A stretch of DNA of 64,000 bases from Faecalibacterium sp. I3-3-89 (GTDB taxonomy: Bacteria; Bacillota; Clostridia; Oscillospirales; Ruminococcaceae). The stretch spans positions 2,728,001 through 2,792,000 of the forward strand of contig NZ_CP094468.1 in NCBI RefSeq assembly GCF_023347275.1, in the 5' to 3' direction. Below the pieces are notes generated by a model. That model ran no database searches. It saw nothing but the letters and a program-made list of their open reading frames with translations, and was not told the DNA's origin. Position 1 is the stretch's first letter. Every line of letters starts with the position of its first letter. Below, piece by piece: positions 53,937-61,935 of the stretch. A program made the translations under genes and the position numbers.

Positions 53937-55286
53937 ATGTCAAAGCAGAAAATACAGTTGTCCGACCATTTCAACTACAGCCGCCTTTTGCGATTCGTGC
54001 TGCCCTGCGTCGGCACCATGCTGTTCACCTCCATCTACGGCATCGTGGATGGCCTGTGCGTCTCGAACTTTGTGGGCAAGACGGCTTTTGCCGCCGTCAA
54101 CCTCATCATGCCCGTGCCGATGCTGGTCGGCTCGGTGGGCTTCATGCTGGGCACCGGCGGCAGCGCCATCGTGGGCATCACGCTGGGCGAGGGCGACCGG
54201 GAAAAGGCCGACCGCTATTTCAGCCTCTTCGTCTGGACGGCCCTCCTCGCGGGCATCGTCCTCGCCGCTGTCGGTGTTCTCATCGTCCGCCCGGCGGCGG
54301 CGCTGCTGGGCGCAGAGGGCGAGATGCTGGACTACGCCGTCCGGTATGGCCGCCTCCTGATGGCCAGCCTGCCCACCTTTATTTTGCAGAATCTGTTCCA
54401 GAGCTTCTTCGTCACCGCCGAAAAGCCCCATCTGGGCTTCGCGTTCACGGTGGCGGCGGGCGGCACCAACATGGTTCTGGATGTCCTGCTGGTGGGTATG
54501 CTCCACGGCGGCGTGGAGGGCGCAGCCATCGCCACCTTCATCAGTCAGGCCGTGGGCGGCGTGCTGCCCCTGCTCTACTTCCTCAGCAGGCGCTCCACCT
54601 CCTCCATCCATCTGGGCCGCACCCAGTGGAACGGCGGCGTCATCCGCAGCGCCTGCATCAACGGCTCCTCGGAGCTGATGACCAACCTGTCCATGTCTCT
54701 GGTCAACATCCTCTACAACTACCAGCTCCTCCGCTTCGCGGGCGAAAACGGTGTGGCGGCCTATGGCGTCATCATGTACGCGGCCTTCCTCTTCGTGGCC
54801 GTCTTCGTGGGCTATGCCGTCGGCAGCGCCCCCATCGTCAGCTACCACTACGGCGCACGCAACCATGCCGAGCTGAACAACCTCTACTCCAAGAGCCTTC
54901 GCCTCATCGGCGTGGTGGCCGTCCTCATGACGGCCCTCTCCATGGTCCTCATCCCCTATGTGGCCCGCATCTTCGTGGGCTACGACGCCGAGCTGCTGGC
55001 GCTGACCAGCCACGCCTTCCGCGTCTACGCCCTGAACTTCTTCCTCATGGGCTTCAACGTCTATGGCTCCTCCTTCTTCACGGCGCTGGGTGACGGCGTG
55101 ACCAGTGCGCTCATCTCCTTCCTGCGCACCCTGCTGTTCCAGCTGCTGGCCCTCATCCTCCTGCCCCTCGTGCTGGGCATCGAGGGCGTCTGGCTGGCTG
55201 TCACGGTGGCCGAGGCCGGTGCGCTCTGCGTCACCGTGCGGATGTTCGTCCGGAAAGACAAAGTTTTCCACTACCGCAAGGCATAA
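53937..55286 (+). CDS. MATE-family transporter at the end of the jet operon
   Basis: 449 aa, about 12 helices, MATE family (FVLPCVGTMLFTSIYGIVDGLCVSNFVGKTAFAAVN in helices 1-2 is characteristic of a Firmicute MATE group). AAGGAG lies 5 bases before ATG 53937 and only 12 bases separate it from the 77-aa gene, so it is probably co-transcribed with jetABC. There is no known link between MATE transport and Wadjet function; co-transcription may be accidental. It is followed by a terminator. Confidence 0.9.
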   Translation: MSKQKIQLSDHFNYSRLLRFVLPCVGTMLFTSIYGIVDGLCVSNFVGKTAFAAVNLIMPVPMLVGSVGFMLGTGGSAIVGITLGEGDREKADRYFSLFVWTALLAGIVLAAVGVLIVRPAAALLGAEGEMLDYAVRYGRLLMASLPTFILQNLFQSFFVTAEKPHLGFAFTVAAGGTNMVLDVLLVGMLHGGVEGAAIATFISQAVGGVLPLLYFLSRRSTSSIHLGRTQWNGGVIRSACINGSSELMTNLSMSLVNILYNYQLLRFAGENGVAAYGVIMYAAFLFVAVFVGYAVGSAPIVSYHYGARNHAELNNLYSKSLRLIGVVAVLMTALSMVLIPYVARIFVGYDAELLALTSHAFRVYALNFFLMGFNVYGSSFFTALGDGVTSALISFLRTLLFQLLALILLPLVLGIEGVWLAVTVAEAGALCVTVRMFVRKDKVFHYRKA

Positions 55287-55298
55287 TGTTGAAAAGAA

Positions 55299-55332
55299 AG
55301 GCCGCCGGGAAGTCCCCGACGGCCTTTTGCTG
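55299..55332. terminator. Terminator between MATE gene and histidine phosphatase gene
   Basis: AAGGCCG-CGGG pairs with CCCG-CGGCCTT (one bulge), followed by TTTGC; convergent genes share it. Confidence 0.78.
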
Positions 55333-55872
55333 TTATTCGAACCGATACTCCACCATCTCGCAGTTTTTGATACCTGCGGCGGCGTAATCCTCGTTGGTCA
55401 TGTCGTGGAAATAGGATTCCACCACCCGGGCGATGCCGTTATGGGCCACGAGAAGATAGGTCTTGTCCTCGTCCTGCCGCAGCTCGTCCAGCAGGTTATA
55501 GATGCGCTGGGCCAGCTGCATCATGCTCTCGCCGTCGCCGTAGCGGTCGGCGAAGTGGGTCTTGGAGATGCGGAACTCCGCGCCGTCCCGGGGCGTGCCC
55601 TCGTAGCGGCCGAAGCACTGTTCCCGCAGACGCGGCTCACAGCGGGCGGGCAGGCCGGTGGCCTCGGCCACGGCCTTTGCGGTGTCGGCGGCGCGGCTCA
55701 GGGGCGAGTAGAGGATCTCGTCGATACGGACGCCGCTCTCCCGGACCTTCCGGCCCAGCTCCCGGGCCTGCTGACGGCCCTTCTCGGTGAGGGGACTGTC
55801 GGTCATGCCGCAGATCTTATTCTCGACGTTCCAGACCGTCTCGCCGTGACGGGCGAAATAAATGTTGTGCAT
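55333..55872 (-). CDS. Histidine phosphatase family protein (phosphoglycerate mutase-like)
   Basis: 179 aa. The phospho-His motif YFARHGETVWN is at the N terminus, the second catalytic His is in VAHNG (about residue 140), and EQCFGRYEG follows the usual pattern. It is shorter than true phosphoglycerate mutases and fits the broad phosphatase branch (GpmB/PhoE/CobC-like); the substrate is unknown. AAGGAG lies 5 bases before ATG 55872, and the gene follows the reductase gene (ending at 55882) by nine bases, so they form an operon. Confidence 0.88.
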   Translation of the reverse strand: MHNIYFARHGETVWNVENKICGMTDSPLTEKGRQQARELGRKVRESGVRIDEILYSPLSRAADTAKAVAEATGLPARCEPRLREQCFGRYEGTPRDGAEFRISKTHFADRYGDGESMMQLAQRIYNLLDELRQDEDKTYLLVAHNGIARVVESYFHDMTNEDYAAAGIKNCEMVEYRFE

Positions 55873-55881
55873 GGCATCTCC

Positions 55882-57003
55882 TTATTCCTTGTGGTATCCG
55901 GCCTCGATCTCCCGGATCTTCTCGTAGAAGAAATCATTGGCCGGGGTGGGCATCCCGTGCTTTTTCGCCAGACGGCGGACGACGCCCGCAAACTCCTCCA
56001 CCTCGGTGGGACGCTGAGCGAGGACATCCTGCCGCATACTGGGCATCCCGTCGGGCTTGAAGGTGGGGGCCATAGACTCGAGGAAGGCCTTGTGGTTGTC
56101 GGCGGGCAGGTTGACTCCCTCCAGCACCGACAGGTCGATGACCTCCTGCATGGCCTCGAGCATCTTGTCGTAGGCCGGGCCGGGCTTGGTCAGGCCGCCG
56201 TAGGGCAGGTCGAAGGCTGCGGCGGCCTGATTCAGGCCGTCGTTGACCATCAGCTTGCTCCACTGTTTGAAAAGGATGTCGCTGCACGGCTCGCTGGCGA
56301 TGCCGCAGGCGGTGAGGTACTCATCCACGGCCCTGACGCGGTCGGTCATCTCGCCGTTCTTCTCGCCGAACTGGATGCGGCCCGGCGCGCCAAAGGTCAG
56401 GCTGCGGCCCACACGGGTGGCGTCCATACCGATGGCGACGCTCCACAGACAGTGTCCCGGGTAGACGTCCTCAATGTCCTCTTCGCTGGTGATGCCGTTG
56501 AGGACGCTGAGGATGATGGTATCCGGGCCGATGAACTTTTTCATGTCCCGGATGGCCTGTTCCAGCACAGTGGCCTTGACGGCCACCAGAAGGAGGTCCA
56601 CCGGCTGGCCCTGCTCGGGGGTGACGTAGTCAAAATGGCACTCCTCGCCGTTGCAGACCACCGGCTGGGCCGAGTAGCGGGCGATGCGCCCGGCGTCCGC
56701 AATGACCTTCACGCCGGGCATCTTCCGGCCAAAAAGAATGCCCAGTGCACCCAGACCGATGAGGGCCGAAGTCTCGATCTTTTTCATGCTGTTCCTCTCC
56801 TTTTTCAGTTCCATGCCGTCCCAGAGCACCCGGTCTCCCTCGCCGATGCCCTGCCGTATCAGCGCGGCGTCGGGGCAGGACAGGGTCTTCCGGGTGCCGT
56901 CCGCCGCCTCCACCGTCACATCACAGCAGACCTCGGCCCCTTCGGGCAGCTCTTCGCAGCCATACATCTGTTCTTCGATGCGCAGAACGCGGCAGCGCTC
57001 CAT
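55882..57003 (-). CDS. Ketopantoate reductase-like protein with N-terminal extension
   Basis: 373 aa from ATG 57003 (AGGAGG 8 bases upstream), or 301 aa from the internal ATG 56787 (GGAGAGG 6 bases upstream). The 301-aa part is a PanE/ApbA-type 2-dehydropantoate 2-reductase: NADPH motif ALIGLGALGILFG, then VAVKATVLEQA, catalytic Lys region FKQWSKLMVNDG and a helical C-terminal domain. The preceding 72 residues are in the same frame without a stop (MERCRVLRIEEQMYGCEE, GEGDRVLWDG) and look coding. They may be a separate small domain, or two overlapping starts may make two proteins. PanE in this position would supply pantoate, but ketopantoate-like hydroxyacid reductases of other specificity exist. 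Confidence 0.82.
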   Translation of the reverse strand: MERCRVLRIEEQMYGCEELPEGAEVCCDVTVEAADGTRKTLSCPDAALIRQGIGEGDRVLWDGMELKKERNSMKKIETSALIGLGALGILFGRKMPGVKVIADAGRIARYSAQPVVCNGEECHFDYVTPEQGQPVDLLLVAVKATVLEQAIRDMKKFIGPDTIILSVLNGITSEEDIEDVYPGHCLWSVAIGMDATRVGRSLTFGAPGRIQFGEKNGEMTDRVRAVDEYLTACGIASEPCSDILFKQWSKLMVNDGLNQAAAAFDLPYGGLTKPGPAYDKMLEAMQEVIDLSVLEGVNLPADNHKAFLESMAPTFKPDGMPSMRQDVLAQRPTEVEEFAGVVRRLAKKHGMPTPANDFFYEKIREIEAGYHKE

Positions 57004-57047
57004 CTGCTCCACCTCCTGCCCCGCTCCTGCGCGGGGCGTTTTCCTTT

Positions 57048-57113
57048 ATTATAAGCCGGGCGGTCCGGCCCGTCAACCACAGCTTGACACGTCTGCCGCC
57101 GGGCTGATAAAAT
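57048..57113. promoter_or_regulatory. Divergent promoters of the reductase operon and the LysR gene
   Basis: Minus strand: TTGACG (57071-57076), 17 bp, TATAAT (57048-57053). Plus strand: TTGACA (57084-57089), 18 bp, TAAAAT (57108-57113). The two -35 boxes are only 7 bp apart, so one bound regulator could control both. This fits LysR-type control. Confidence 0.78.
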
Positions 57114-57149
57114 AGAGGGGAATCTGCGTTGACAGGGGGAGGAAGGGCT

Positions 57150-58070
57150 TTGAACATCACGGAACTGCGTTATCTCGTTGCGATCAAGAAATGGGGGTCG
57201 GTGAGCGCTGCGGCAAAGCAGCTCTACGCCGCCCAGCCCAACGTCAGCAAGGCGCTGAAGAATCTGGAAGAGGAGTACGGCCTGCGCATCTTCGAGCGCT
57301 CCTCCACCGGCATGATCCCCACTGAGCAGGGACGTCGGTTCATCGAGCAGGCCGCGCGGGTGCTGGAAGAGGTAGACCGCCTTACCGAGGACGCCCACCA
57401 CGCCCGGGAGCGCTGCGCCGAGCTGCGGGTGATGATCCCCCACGCCACCTACGCCTCCTATGCGGCGGTGGATTTCCTGAAGGAGGCTGCCGGGGCCGAC
57501 CAGCTCCGCATCCACATCCGGGAAGGCGGCTCGATGGAGGCGCTGGACTTCGTGCTGCGCCGGGGCTATCATCTGGCGCTGCTGCGGTATGCCGCCGAGG
57601 ACGACTACCACTACACTCACTACTGTGCCCGCCGAGGCCTCAAGATGGAGCCGGTGATGGAGTTCGAGTACCGCCTGCTCACCAACCGGGACGGCCCGCT
57701 GGCCAGACACGAGGTGAAAGACCTCGCCGAGCTGAACCATTATATGGAGATCATGCACGACGACTTCCAGCTGCCCGGCGAGGACGGCGGCGACGGCGTG
57801 CGCTGGCACGTCAACGACAGCCGCCGCATCCATGTCTACGAGCGGTGCAGCCAGTTCTCCATCCTGCAGCAGCTGCCCTCGGCCTATATGTGGGCCTCTC
57901 CCATGCCCCAGCGGGCGCTGGACCAGTTCCATCTGGTGCTGCGGAAGTGCCCCGCCCAGCGTCAGGTCATGCGGGACGTGCTGGTCTGCCCCGACCACGG
58001 CGCACTCCGCCCCGAAGAGCAGACCTTTATCGACCTGCTCCACCGGGAAGCCGCCCTCACGGTAAAATAA
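57150..58070 (+). CDS. LysR-family transcriptional regulator
   Basis: 306 aa. N-terminal winged helix-turn-helix (MNITELRYLVAI, VSAAAKQLYAAQPNVSKALKNLEEE), linker helix and a periplasmic-binding-protein-like effector domain (about 90-300). Start TTG 57150 has GGAGG 7 bases upstream. It is divergent from the reductase-phosphatase operon over closely spaced promoters, so that operon is the likely target and its substrate or product the likely co-inducer. The effector is not identifiable from sequence. Confidence 0.92.
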   Translation: MNITELRYLVAIKKWGSVSAAAKQLYAAQPNVSKALKNLEEEYGLRIFERSSTGMIPTEQGRRFIEQAARVLEEVDRLTEDAHHARERCAELRVMIPHATYASYAAVDFLKEAAGADQLRIHIREGGSMEALDFVLRRGYHLALLRYAAEDDYHYTHYCARRGLKMEPVMEFEYRLLTNRDGPLARHEVKDLAELNHYMEIMHDDFQLPGEDGGDGVRWHVNDSRRIHVYERCSQFSILQQLPSAYMWASPMPQRALDQFHLVLRKCPAQRQVMRDVLVCPDHGALRPEEQTFIDLLHREAALTVK

Positions 58071-58186
58071 GCCCGCCGCTTTCGGCAGAAAAGCCACGAA
58101 AAGAGGCAAAAAAGCGGTTTTTCCTGGCACTCTGCACAAAAAAGAGCCGAAATTTTCGGCGATATGTCTCCCTCATCTTCCCGGGA

Positions 58187-58218
58187 GCGTTTCAAAGGGA
58201 AACGCCCTTCATTTTTTC
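58187..58218 (+). terminator. Terminator of the LysR gene
   Basis: GCGTTTC (58187-58193) pairs with GAAACGC (58199-58205), then CCTTCATTTTTTC. A GCCGAAA-TTTCGGC palindrome lies just before at 58146-58160. Confidence 0.75.
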
Positions 58219-58409
58219 TCTTATCTGCGTTAAAATATGGCATATTGCCTCACAAACAAGGTGATGTGCCATATATTTTTTGATATACAGCCCATACCAG
58301 AAGCATATTATCCATTTTATGAAGAATGTGTTAACATAAGGCCAAGGATGATTTTGGCAGCTGGCAGAATGGGGCCAGCTTGCAGAAAATCAAAAAGGAG
58401 GTTTCTGGT
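58219..58409 (+). other. cstA leader with inverted repeats
   Basis: ATATGGCA (58235-58242) and TGCCATAT (58267-58274) form an inverted repeat followed by a T-rich stretch. AGCTGGC (58359-58365) and GCCAGCT (58374-58380) form a second hairpin just before the ribosome binding site. Promoter elements are unclear (TTGATA at 58280, TATTAT at 58306, spacing too long). Confidence 0.45.
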
Positions 58410-59915
58410 ATGATTAGTTTCTTACTCTGTTTAGCGATCCTGATCGGCGGCTACTTCGTCTACGGCAAGATCGTTGACAACACGTTCGGACCCGATGACC
58501 GTGAAACTCCTGCTGTCCGCATCAACGACGGCGTTGACTACGTCGTGATGCCTCAGTGGAAGCTGTTTCTGGTCCAGCTGCTGAACATTGCGGGCCTCGG
58601 CCCCATCTTTGGCGCACTGCAGGGTGCTCTGTGGGGCCCTGTGGTGTTCCTGTGGATCACCTTCGGTACCATCTTTGCCGGTGGTGTGCACGACTACTTC
58701 TCCGGCATGATGAGCGAGCGTAATGACGGCGGCTCTATCGCAGAGATCACCGGCAAGTACCTCGGCCCTGTGATGCAGAACGTCATGCGTGTGTTCTCCG
58801 TCGTGCTGCTGATCATGGTCGGTACCGTGTTCGCAGTCGGCCCTGCCGGCCTGATCGTGACCCTGTGCAAGAACAGTGGTATGTCCGGCGTTCTGACCAC
58901 CACCCTGTTCTGGCTGATCATCATTCTGGTCTACTACTTCATCGCAACCTTCATCTCCATCGACGCCATCATCGGTAAGATCTACCCCGTCTTCGGCATC
59001 TGCCTGATCATCATGGCTGTCGGCGTTATCTTCGGCATCTTCACCAACCCCGCTTACACCATCCCCGAGATCTGGGAGCACTTCGGCAGCATGCATCCCT
59101 CCGGAACTCCGATCTGGAGCTTCATGTTCATTACCGTTGCCTGCGGTGCTATCTCCGGTTTCCACTCCACCCAGTCGCCTCTGATGGCTCGCTGCATGAA
59201 GAGTGAGAAGCAGGGCCACTTCGTCTTCTACGGCGCAATGGTCTGCGAGGGCATCATCGCTCTGATCTGGGCCGCAGCTGGCTGCTCTCTGTACGAGATC
59301 ACCGGCGGCCTGAACACCGGTCTGGCAGCTGCTCTGGCTGAGGGCCAGTCCGCCGCCATCTACGACGTCTGCTCCAAGACCATGGGCGGCGTGGGCATCG
59401 CGCTGGCTATGATCGGCGTCGTCATCTGCCCCGTCACCTCTGGCGATACTGCATTCCGTTCCGCTCGTCTGACTCTGGCCGACTGGTTCAAGATCGATCA
59501 GGACAGCTACGCAAACCGCCTGAAGCTCTGCGTGCCCGTTCTGGGCGTCGGCGCTTTCCTCGGCATCGGCAATGCACTGGGCTTCATCAACTACACCGTT
59601 ATCTGGCGCTACTTCAGCTGGACCAACCAGACTCTGGCCATGATCGTCCTGTGGGCTGCTTCCATGTACCTCTTCCAGGAGAAGAAGAACTACTGGATCA
59701 CCGCTGTTCCCGCTACCTTCATGAGCGCAGTCTCCTCTACTTACTTCGTTCTGGCTCCTGAGTGCCTCGGCAGCATCCTCAACAGCAAGACCGCTGAGGG
59801 CGCTACCATCTACAACACCGCTGTTGCGTATCCCTTCGGCGTCATCTTCGCCGTCGCAATGCTGGCCATCTTCCTGCACGCGACCAAGAAGAATACCCAG
59901 AAGAAGGCTGCATAA
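58410..59915 (+). CDS. cstA: CstA-family carbon starvation transporter
   Basis: 501 aa with about 14 hydrophobic helices, of the CstA/YjiY family (PF02554; DYFSGMMSERNDGGSIAEITG and PVTSGDTAFRSARLTLADW are family hallmarks). Members import pyruvate or peptides. It is shorter than E. coli CstA (about 700) but typical for Clostridial members. ATG 58410 has AGGAGG 8 bases upstream. Codon use is strongly biased toward the same codons as pckA, suggesting high expression. It is monocistronic between a structured leader and a strong terminator. No LytTR-type regulator, which controls some relatives, is adjacent. Confidence 0.92.
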   Translation: MISFLLCLAILIGGYFVYGKIVDNTFGPDDRETPAVRINDGVDYVVMPQWKLFLVQLLNIAGLGPIFGALQGALWGPVVFLWITFGTIFAGGVHDYFSGMMSERNDGGSIAEITGKYLGPVMQNVMRVFSVVLLIMVGTVFAVGPAGLIVTLCKNSGMSGVLTTTLFWLIIILVYYFIATFISIDAIIGKIYPVFGICLIIMAVGVIFGIFTNPAYTIPEIWEHFGSMHPSGTPIWSFMFITVACGAISGFHSTQSPLMARCMKSEKQGHFVFYGAMVCEGIIALIWAAAGCSLYEITGGLNTGLAAALAEGQSAAIYDVCSKTMGGVGIALAMIGVVICPVTSGDTAFRSARLTLADWFKIDQDSYANRLKLCVPVLGVGAFLGIGNALGFINYTVIWRYFSWTNQTLAMIVLWAASMYLFQEKKNYWITAVPATFMSAVSSTYFVLAPECLGSILNSKTAEGATIYNTAVAYPFGVIFAVAMLAIFLHATKKNTQKKAA

Positions 59916-59993
59916 CAGCCCGGCGTACTCGTCTGAGTTTCGCCGCCGTCTGAGTGTACCCATTCCGGACGGCACTGCTTGAATTTCAAGCGG

Positions 59994-60028
59994 CAAGCCG
60001 CTGCCAGCTGGCAGCGGCTTGTTTTTGT
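59994..60028 (+). terminator. Terminator of cstA
   Basis: CAAGCCGCTGCCAG is directly followed by its exact complement, then TTTTTGTTTG. Confidence 0.92.
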
Positions 60029-60102
60029 TTGTGGGCCAGAAACAGCCGACCATATGCACAATTTTTCGCGGCGTGTTTTAGTAAGATTGTCAGATTTTTG
60101 TC

Positions 60103-60131
60103 TTGTTTTCTTCCTGCTCAGGGCGTATAAT
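60103..60131 (+). promoter_or_regulatory. Promoter of the PAP2 gene
   Basis: TTGTTT (60103-60108), 17 bp, TATAAT (60126-60131). Confidence 0.68.
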
Positions 60132-60185
60132 GCTATGCTGCCGGGGTAAGTCCGAAACGTGTGCCCCAAAAAGGAAGTGTTATCG

Positions 60186-60845
60186 ATGCGCAGCTGGTTT
60201 GCACGCCATCCTGTCTCTTTCATGGCTCTTTATACGGTATTTTATCTGACCGCATTCCACTGGCTCGAGGTGAACGTCACCGTCCCCGCCATCTGGGTGC
60301 ACTGTCAGCTGGACGATGTCATCCCCTTCTGCAAATACGCCATCGTCCCTTATTTTGCTTGGTTTGCGTGGATTCCCTTCACCCTGTTCTATCTGCTGCT
60401 GCGGGGCGACCGCAGCGACTTCTGGCGGGTCTGCCTGTGCCTGTTCACCGGCATGACCATCGCTCTGAGCTGCTACGTCCTGCTGCCCACGGGGCTTGCC
60501 CTGCGGCCCTACCGGGTGTATGGCAGCGACATCTTCGCTCGTCTGGTGCGGATGCTCTACGCCGTTGACAGCTCCAAGAATGTCTGTCCTTCCATCCACG
60601 TCTTCAACTCGGTGACTCTGATGATCGGCTACCGCCGCAGCCGCTGCTTCGACGAGCCGCGCCGCCGCTGGATGCGGCCTGCCGCCAATGTGCTGGGCGT
60701 CGCCATCATCCTGTCCACCATGCTGCTCAAGCAGCACAGCTGCATCGACGTGGCGCTGGGCGCAGCGCTGGCCTTTGCGCTGGACGCCGCCGCCACGACC
60801 CTCGAGCGCTCGGGAGATGTGCGGAGAGTGCCGCAGCGGCTCTGA
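60186..60845 (+). CDS. PAP2-family membrane phosphatase
   Basis: 219 aa with about six membrane helices. The later PAP2 active-site parts are visible: PSIHVFNS (about residue 137, phosphatase motif with catalytic His) and HSCIDVALG (about 182). The first KxxxxxxRP motif is only loosely present. Enzymes of this family dephosphorylate phosphatidic acid, phosphatidylglycerol phosphate or undecaprenyl pyrophosphate; the substrate is not clear here. AAGGA lies 10 bases before ATG 60186. Monocistronic with own promoter and terminator. Confidence 0.85.
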   Translation: MRSWFARHPVSFMALYTVFYLTAFHWLEVNVTVPAIWVHCQLDDVIPFCKYAIVPYFAWFAWIPFTLFYLLLRGDRSDFWRVCLCLFTGMTIALSCYVLLPTGLALRPYRVYGSDIFARLVRMLYAVDSSKNVCPSIHVFNSVTLMIGYRRSRCFDEPRRRWMRPAANVLGVAIILSTMLLKQHSCIDVALGAALAFALDAAATTLERSGDVRRVPQRL

Positions 60846-60854
60846 GCCGTTGTT

Positions 60855-60895
60855 GACCCTCAGGTTTCTTTGGGAGAGACCTGAGGGTCTTTTTT
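60855..60895 (+). terminator. Terminator of the PAP2 gene
   Basis: GACCCTCAGGT and its exact complement, then TTTTTTG. Confidence 0.92.
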
Positions 60896-60939
60896 GTATC
60901 CTCAAGTTTTCTGCGCACTTGAAAAGAATTAGCGTATAC

Positions 60940-60979
60940 AAAAATACCCCTGATGCTGGGTGTCCCAGTATCAGGGGTA
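60940..60979 (-). terminator. Terminator of the aminopeptidase-tRNA synthetase operon
   Basis: TACCCCTGAT-CTGGG pairs with CCCAG-ATCAGGGGTA; on the minus strand TTTTTGTAT follows. Confidence 0.9.
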
Positions 60980-60987
60980 CCTATCAA

Positions 60988-61935
60988 TTATTCAAACAGC
61001 CCCTCCGGCAGGCAGATGTCCGCCTTCGGCACTTTCTCCCACGAGAAGTCCTTGATGAGGCTTTCCGGCGTCCGGGGTGCAGGCTCTTCCTGCAAGCCGT
61101 AGGCATAGGCCAGACGGCCCACGATGTCCTCGGCTGTATAGCGGGCGCGGAGGTTCTCAAGGCTCTGGTCGCCGTCCCGCTTCGACAGCCGCCGCCCGTC
61201 CGAAGCCAACAGCAGCGGACAATGGGCAAAATGCGGCGCAGGCAGGCCCAGCAGCCGGTAAAGATAGAGCTGCCGCGCCGTGGAGGAGAGCAGGTCGGCT
61301 CCCCGCACCACCTCGGTGACACCCATCCGGGCGTCGTCCACCACGACGGCCAGCTGGTAAGCAAACACGCCGTCGGCACGGCGGAGGTAGAAGTCGCCGC
61401 AGTCGTGCAGGAGATTCTCGGTGTGGACGCCCATACAGCCGTCGGTGAAGGTGACATCCTCGTCCGGAACCATGAGGCGGTAAGCAGGAGCTTTCTTTTT
61501 CCGCTTCTCAGCGATCTCCGCCGCCGTCAGACCCCGGCAGGTGCCGGGGTAGATGACATTGCCGTCCGAGGTGTGGGGCGCGCTGGCTGCGTGGAGCTGG
61601 CTGCGGGAGCAGAAGCAGGGGTAGACGAGGCCCATGGCCTCGAGCTTCCGGTAGCTCTCGGCGTAGATGCCGCTGCACTCGCTCTGGTAGTAGGGCGGGT
61701 GCGGCCCGCCCCGGCTGCCGCCCTCGTCCCAGACAAGGCCCAGCCATGCGAGGTCCTCTTCCAGCTGGTCGGCGTACCTGCGGGGGCAGCGCTCTGCGTC
61801 CAAGTCCTCGATGCGGAGGACGATGCGCCCGCCCTGACGCTTCACGCTCAGCCATGCAAGGAGGCTGCACGCCAGATTCCCCAGATGCAGCCGCCCGCTG
61901 GGGCTGGGAGCGAACCGCCCTACTGCTGCGCTCAC
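60988..61935 (-). CDS. gluQ: Glutamyl-Q tRNA(Asp) synthetase
   Basis: 315 aa, lacking the C-terminal anticodon-binding domain of glutamyl-tRNA synthetase as GluQ proteins do. HIGH-like HLGN follows RFAPSPSGR at the N terminus, and KMSKS-like RLSKRDG is near residue 235. CFC and TC pairs around residues 105-130 match the GluQ zinc site. It attaches glutamate to queuosine at position 34 of tRNA-Asp. The start is uncertain: GTG 61935 overlaps the aminopeptidase stop (GTGA) and gives the N terminus seen in homologues, while GTG 61950 gives five more residues. It is translated in tandem with the aminopeptidase gene. Confidence 0.88.
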   Translation of the reverse strand: MSAAVGRFAPSPSGRLHLGNLACSLLAWLSVKRQGGRIVLRIEDLDAERCPRRYADQLEEDLAWLGLVWDEGGSRGGPHPPYYQSECSGIYAESYRKLEAMGLVYPCFCSRSQLHAASAPHTSDGNVIYPGTCRGLTAAEIAEKRKKKAPAYRLMVPDEDVTFTDGCMGVHTENLLHDCGDFYLRRADGVFAYQLAVVVDDARMGVTEVVRGADLLSSTARQLYLYRLLGLPAPHFAHCPLLLASDGRRLSKRDGDQSLENLRARYTAEDIVGRLAYAYGLQEEPAPRTPESLIKDFSWEKVPKADICLPEGLFE

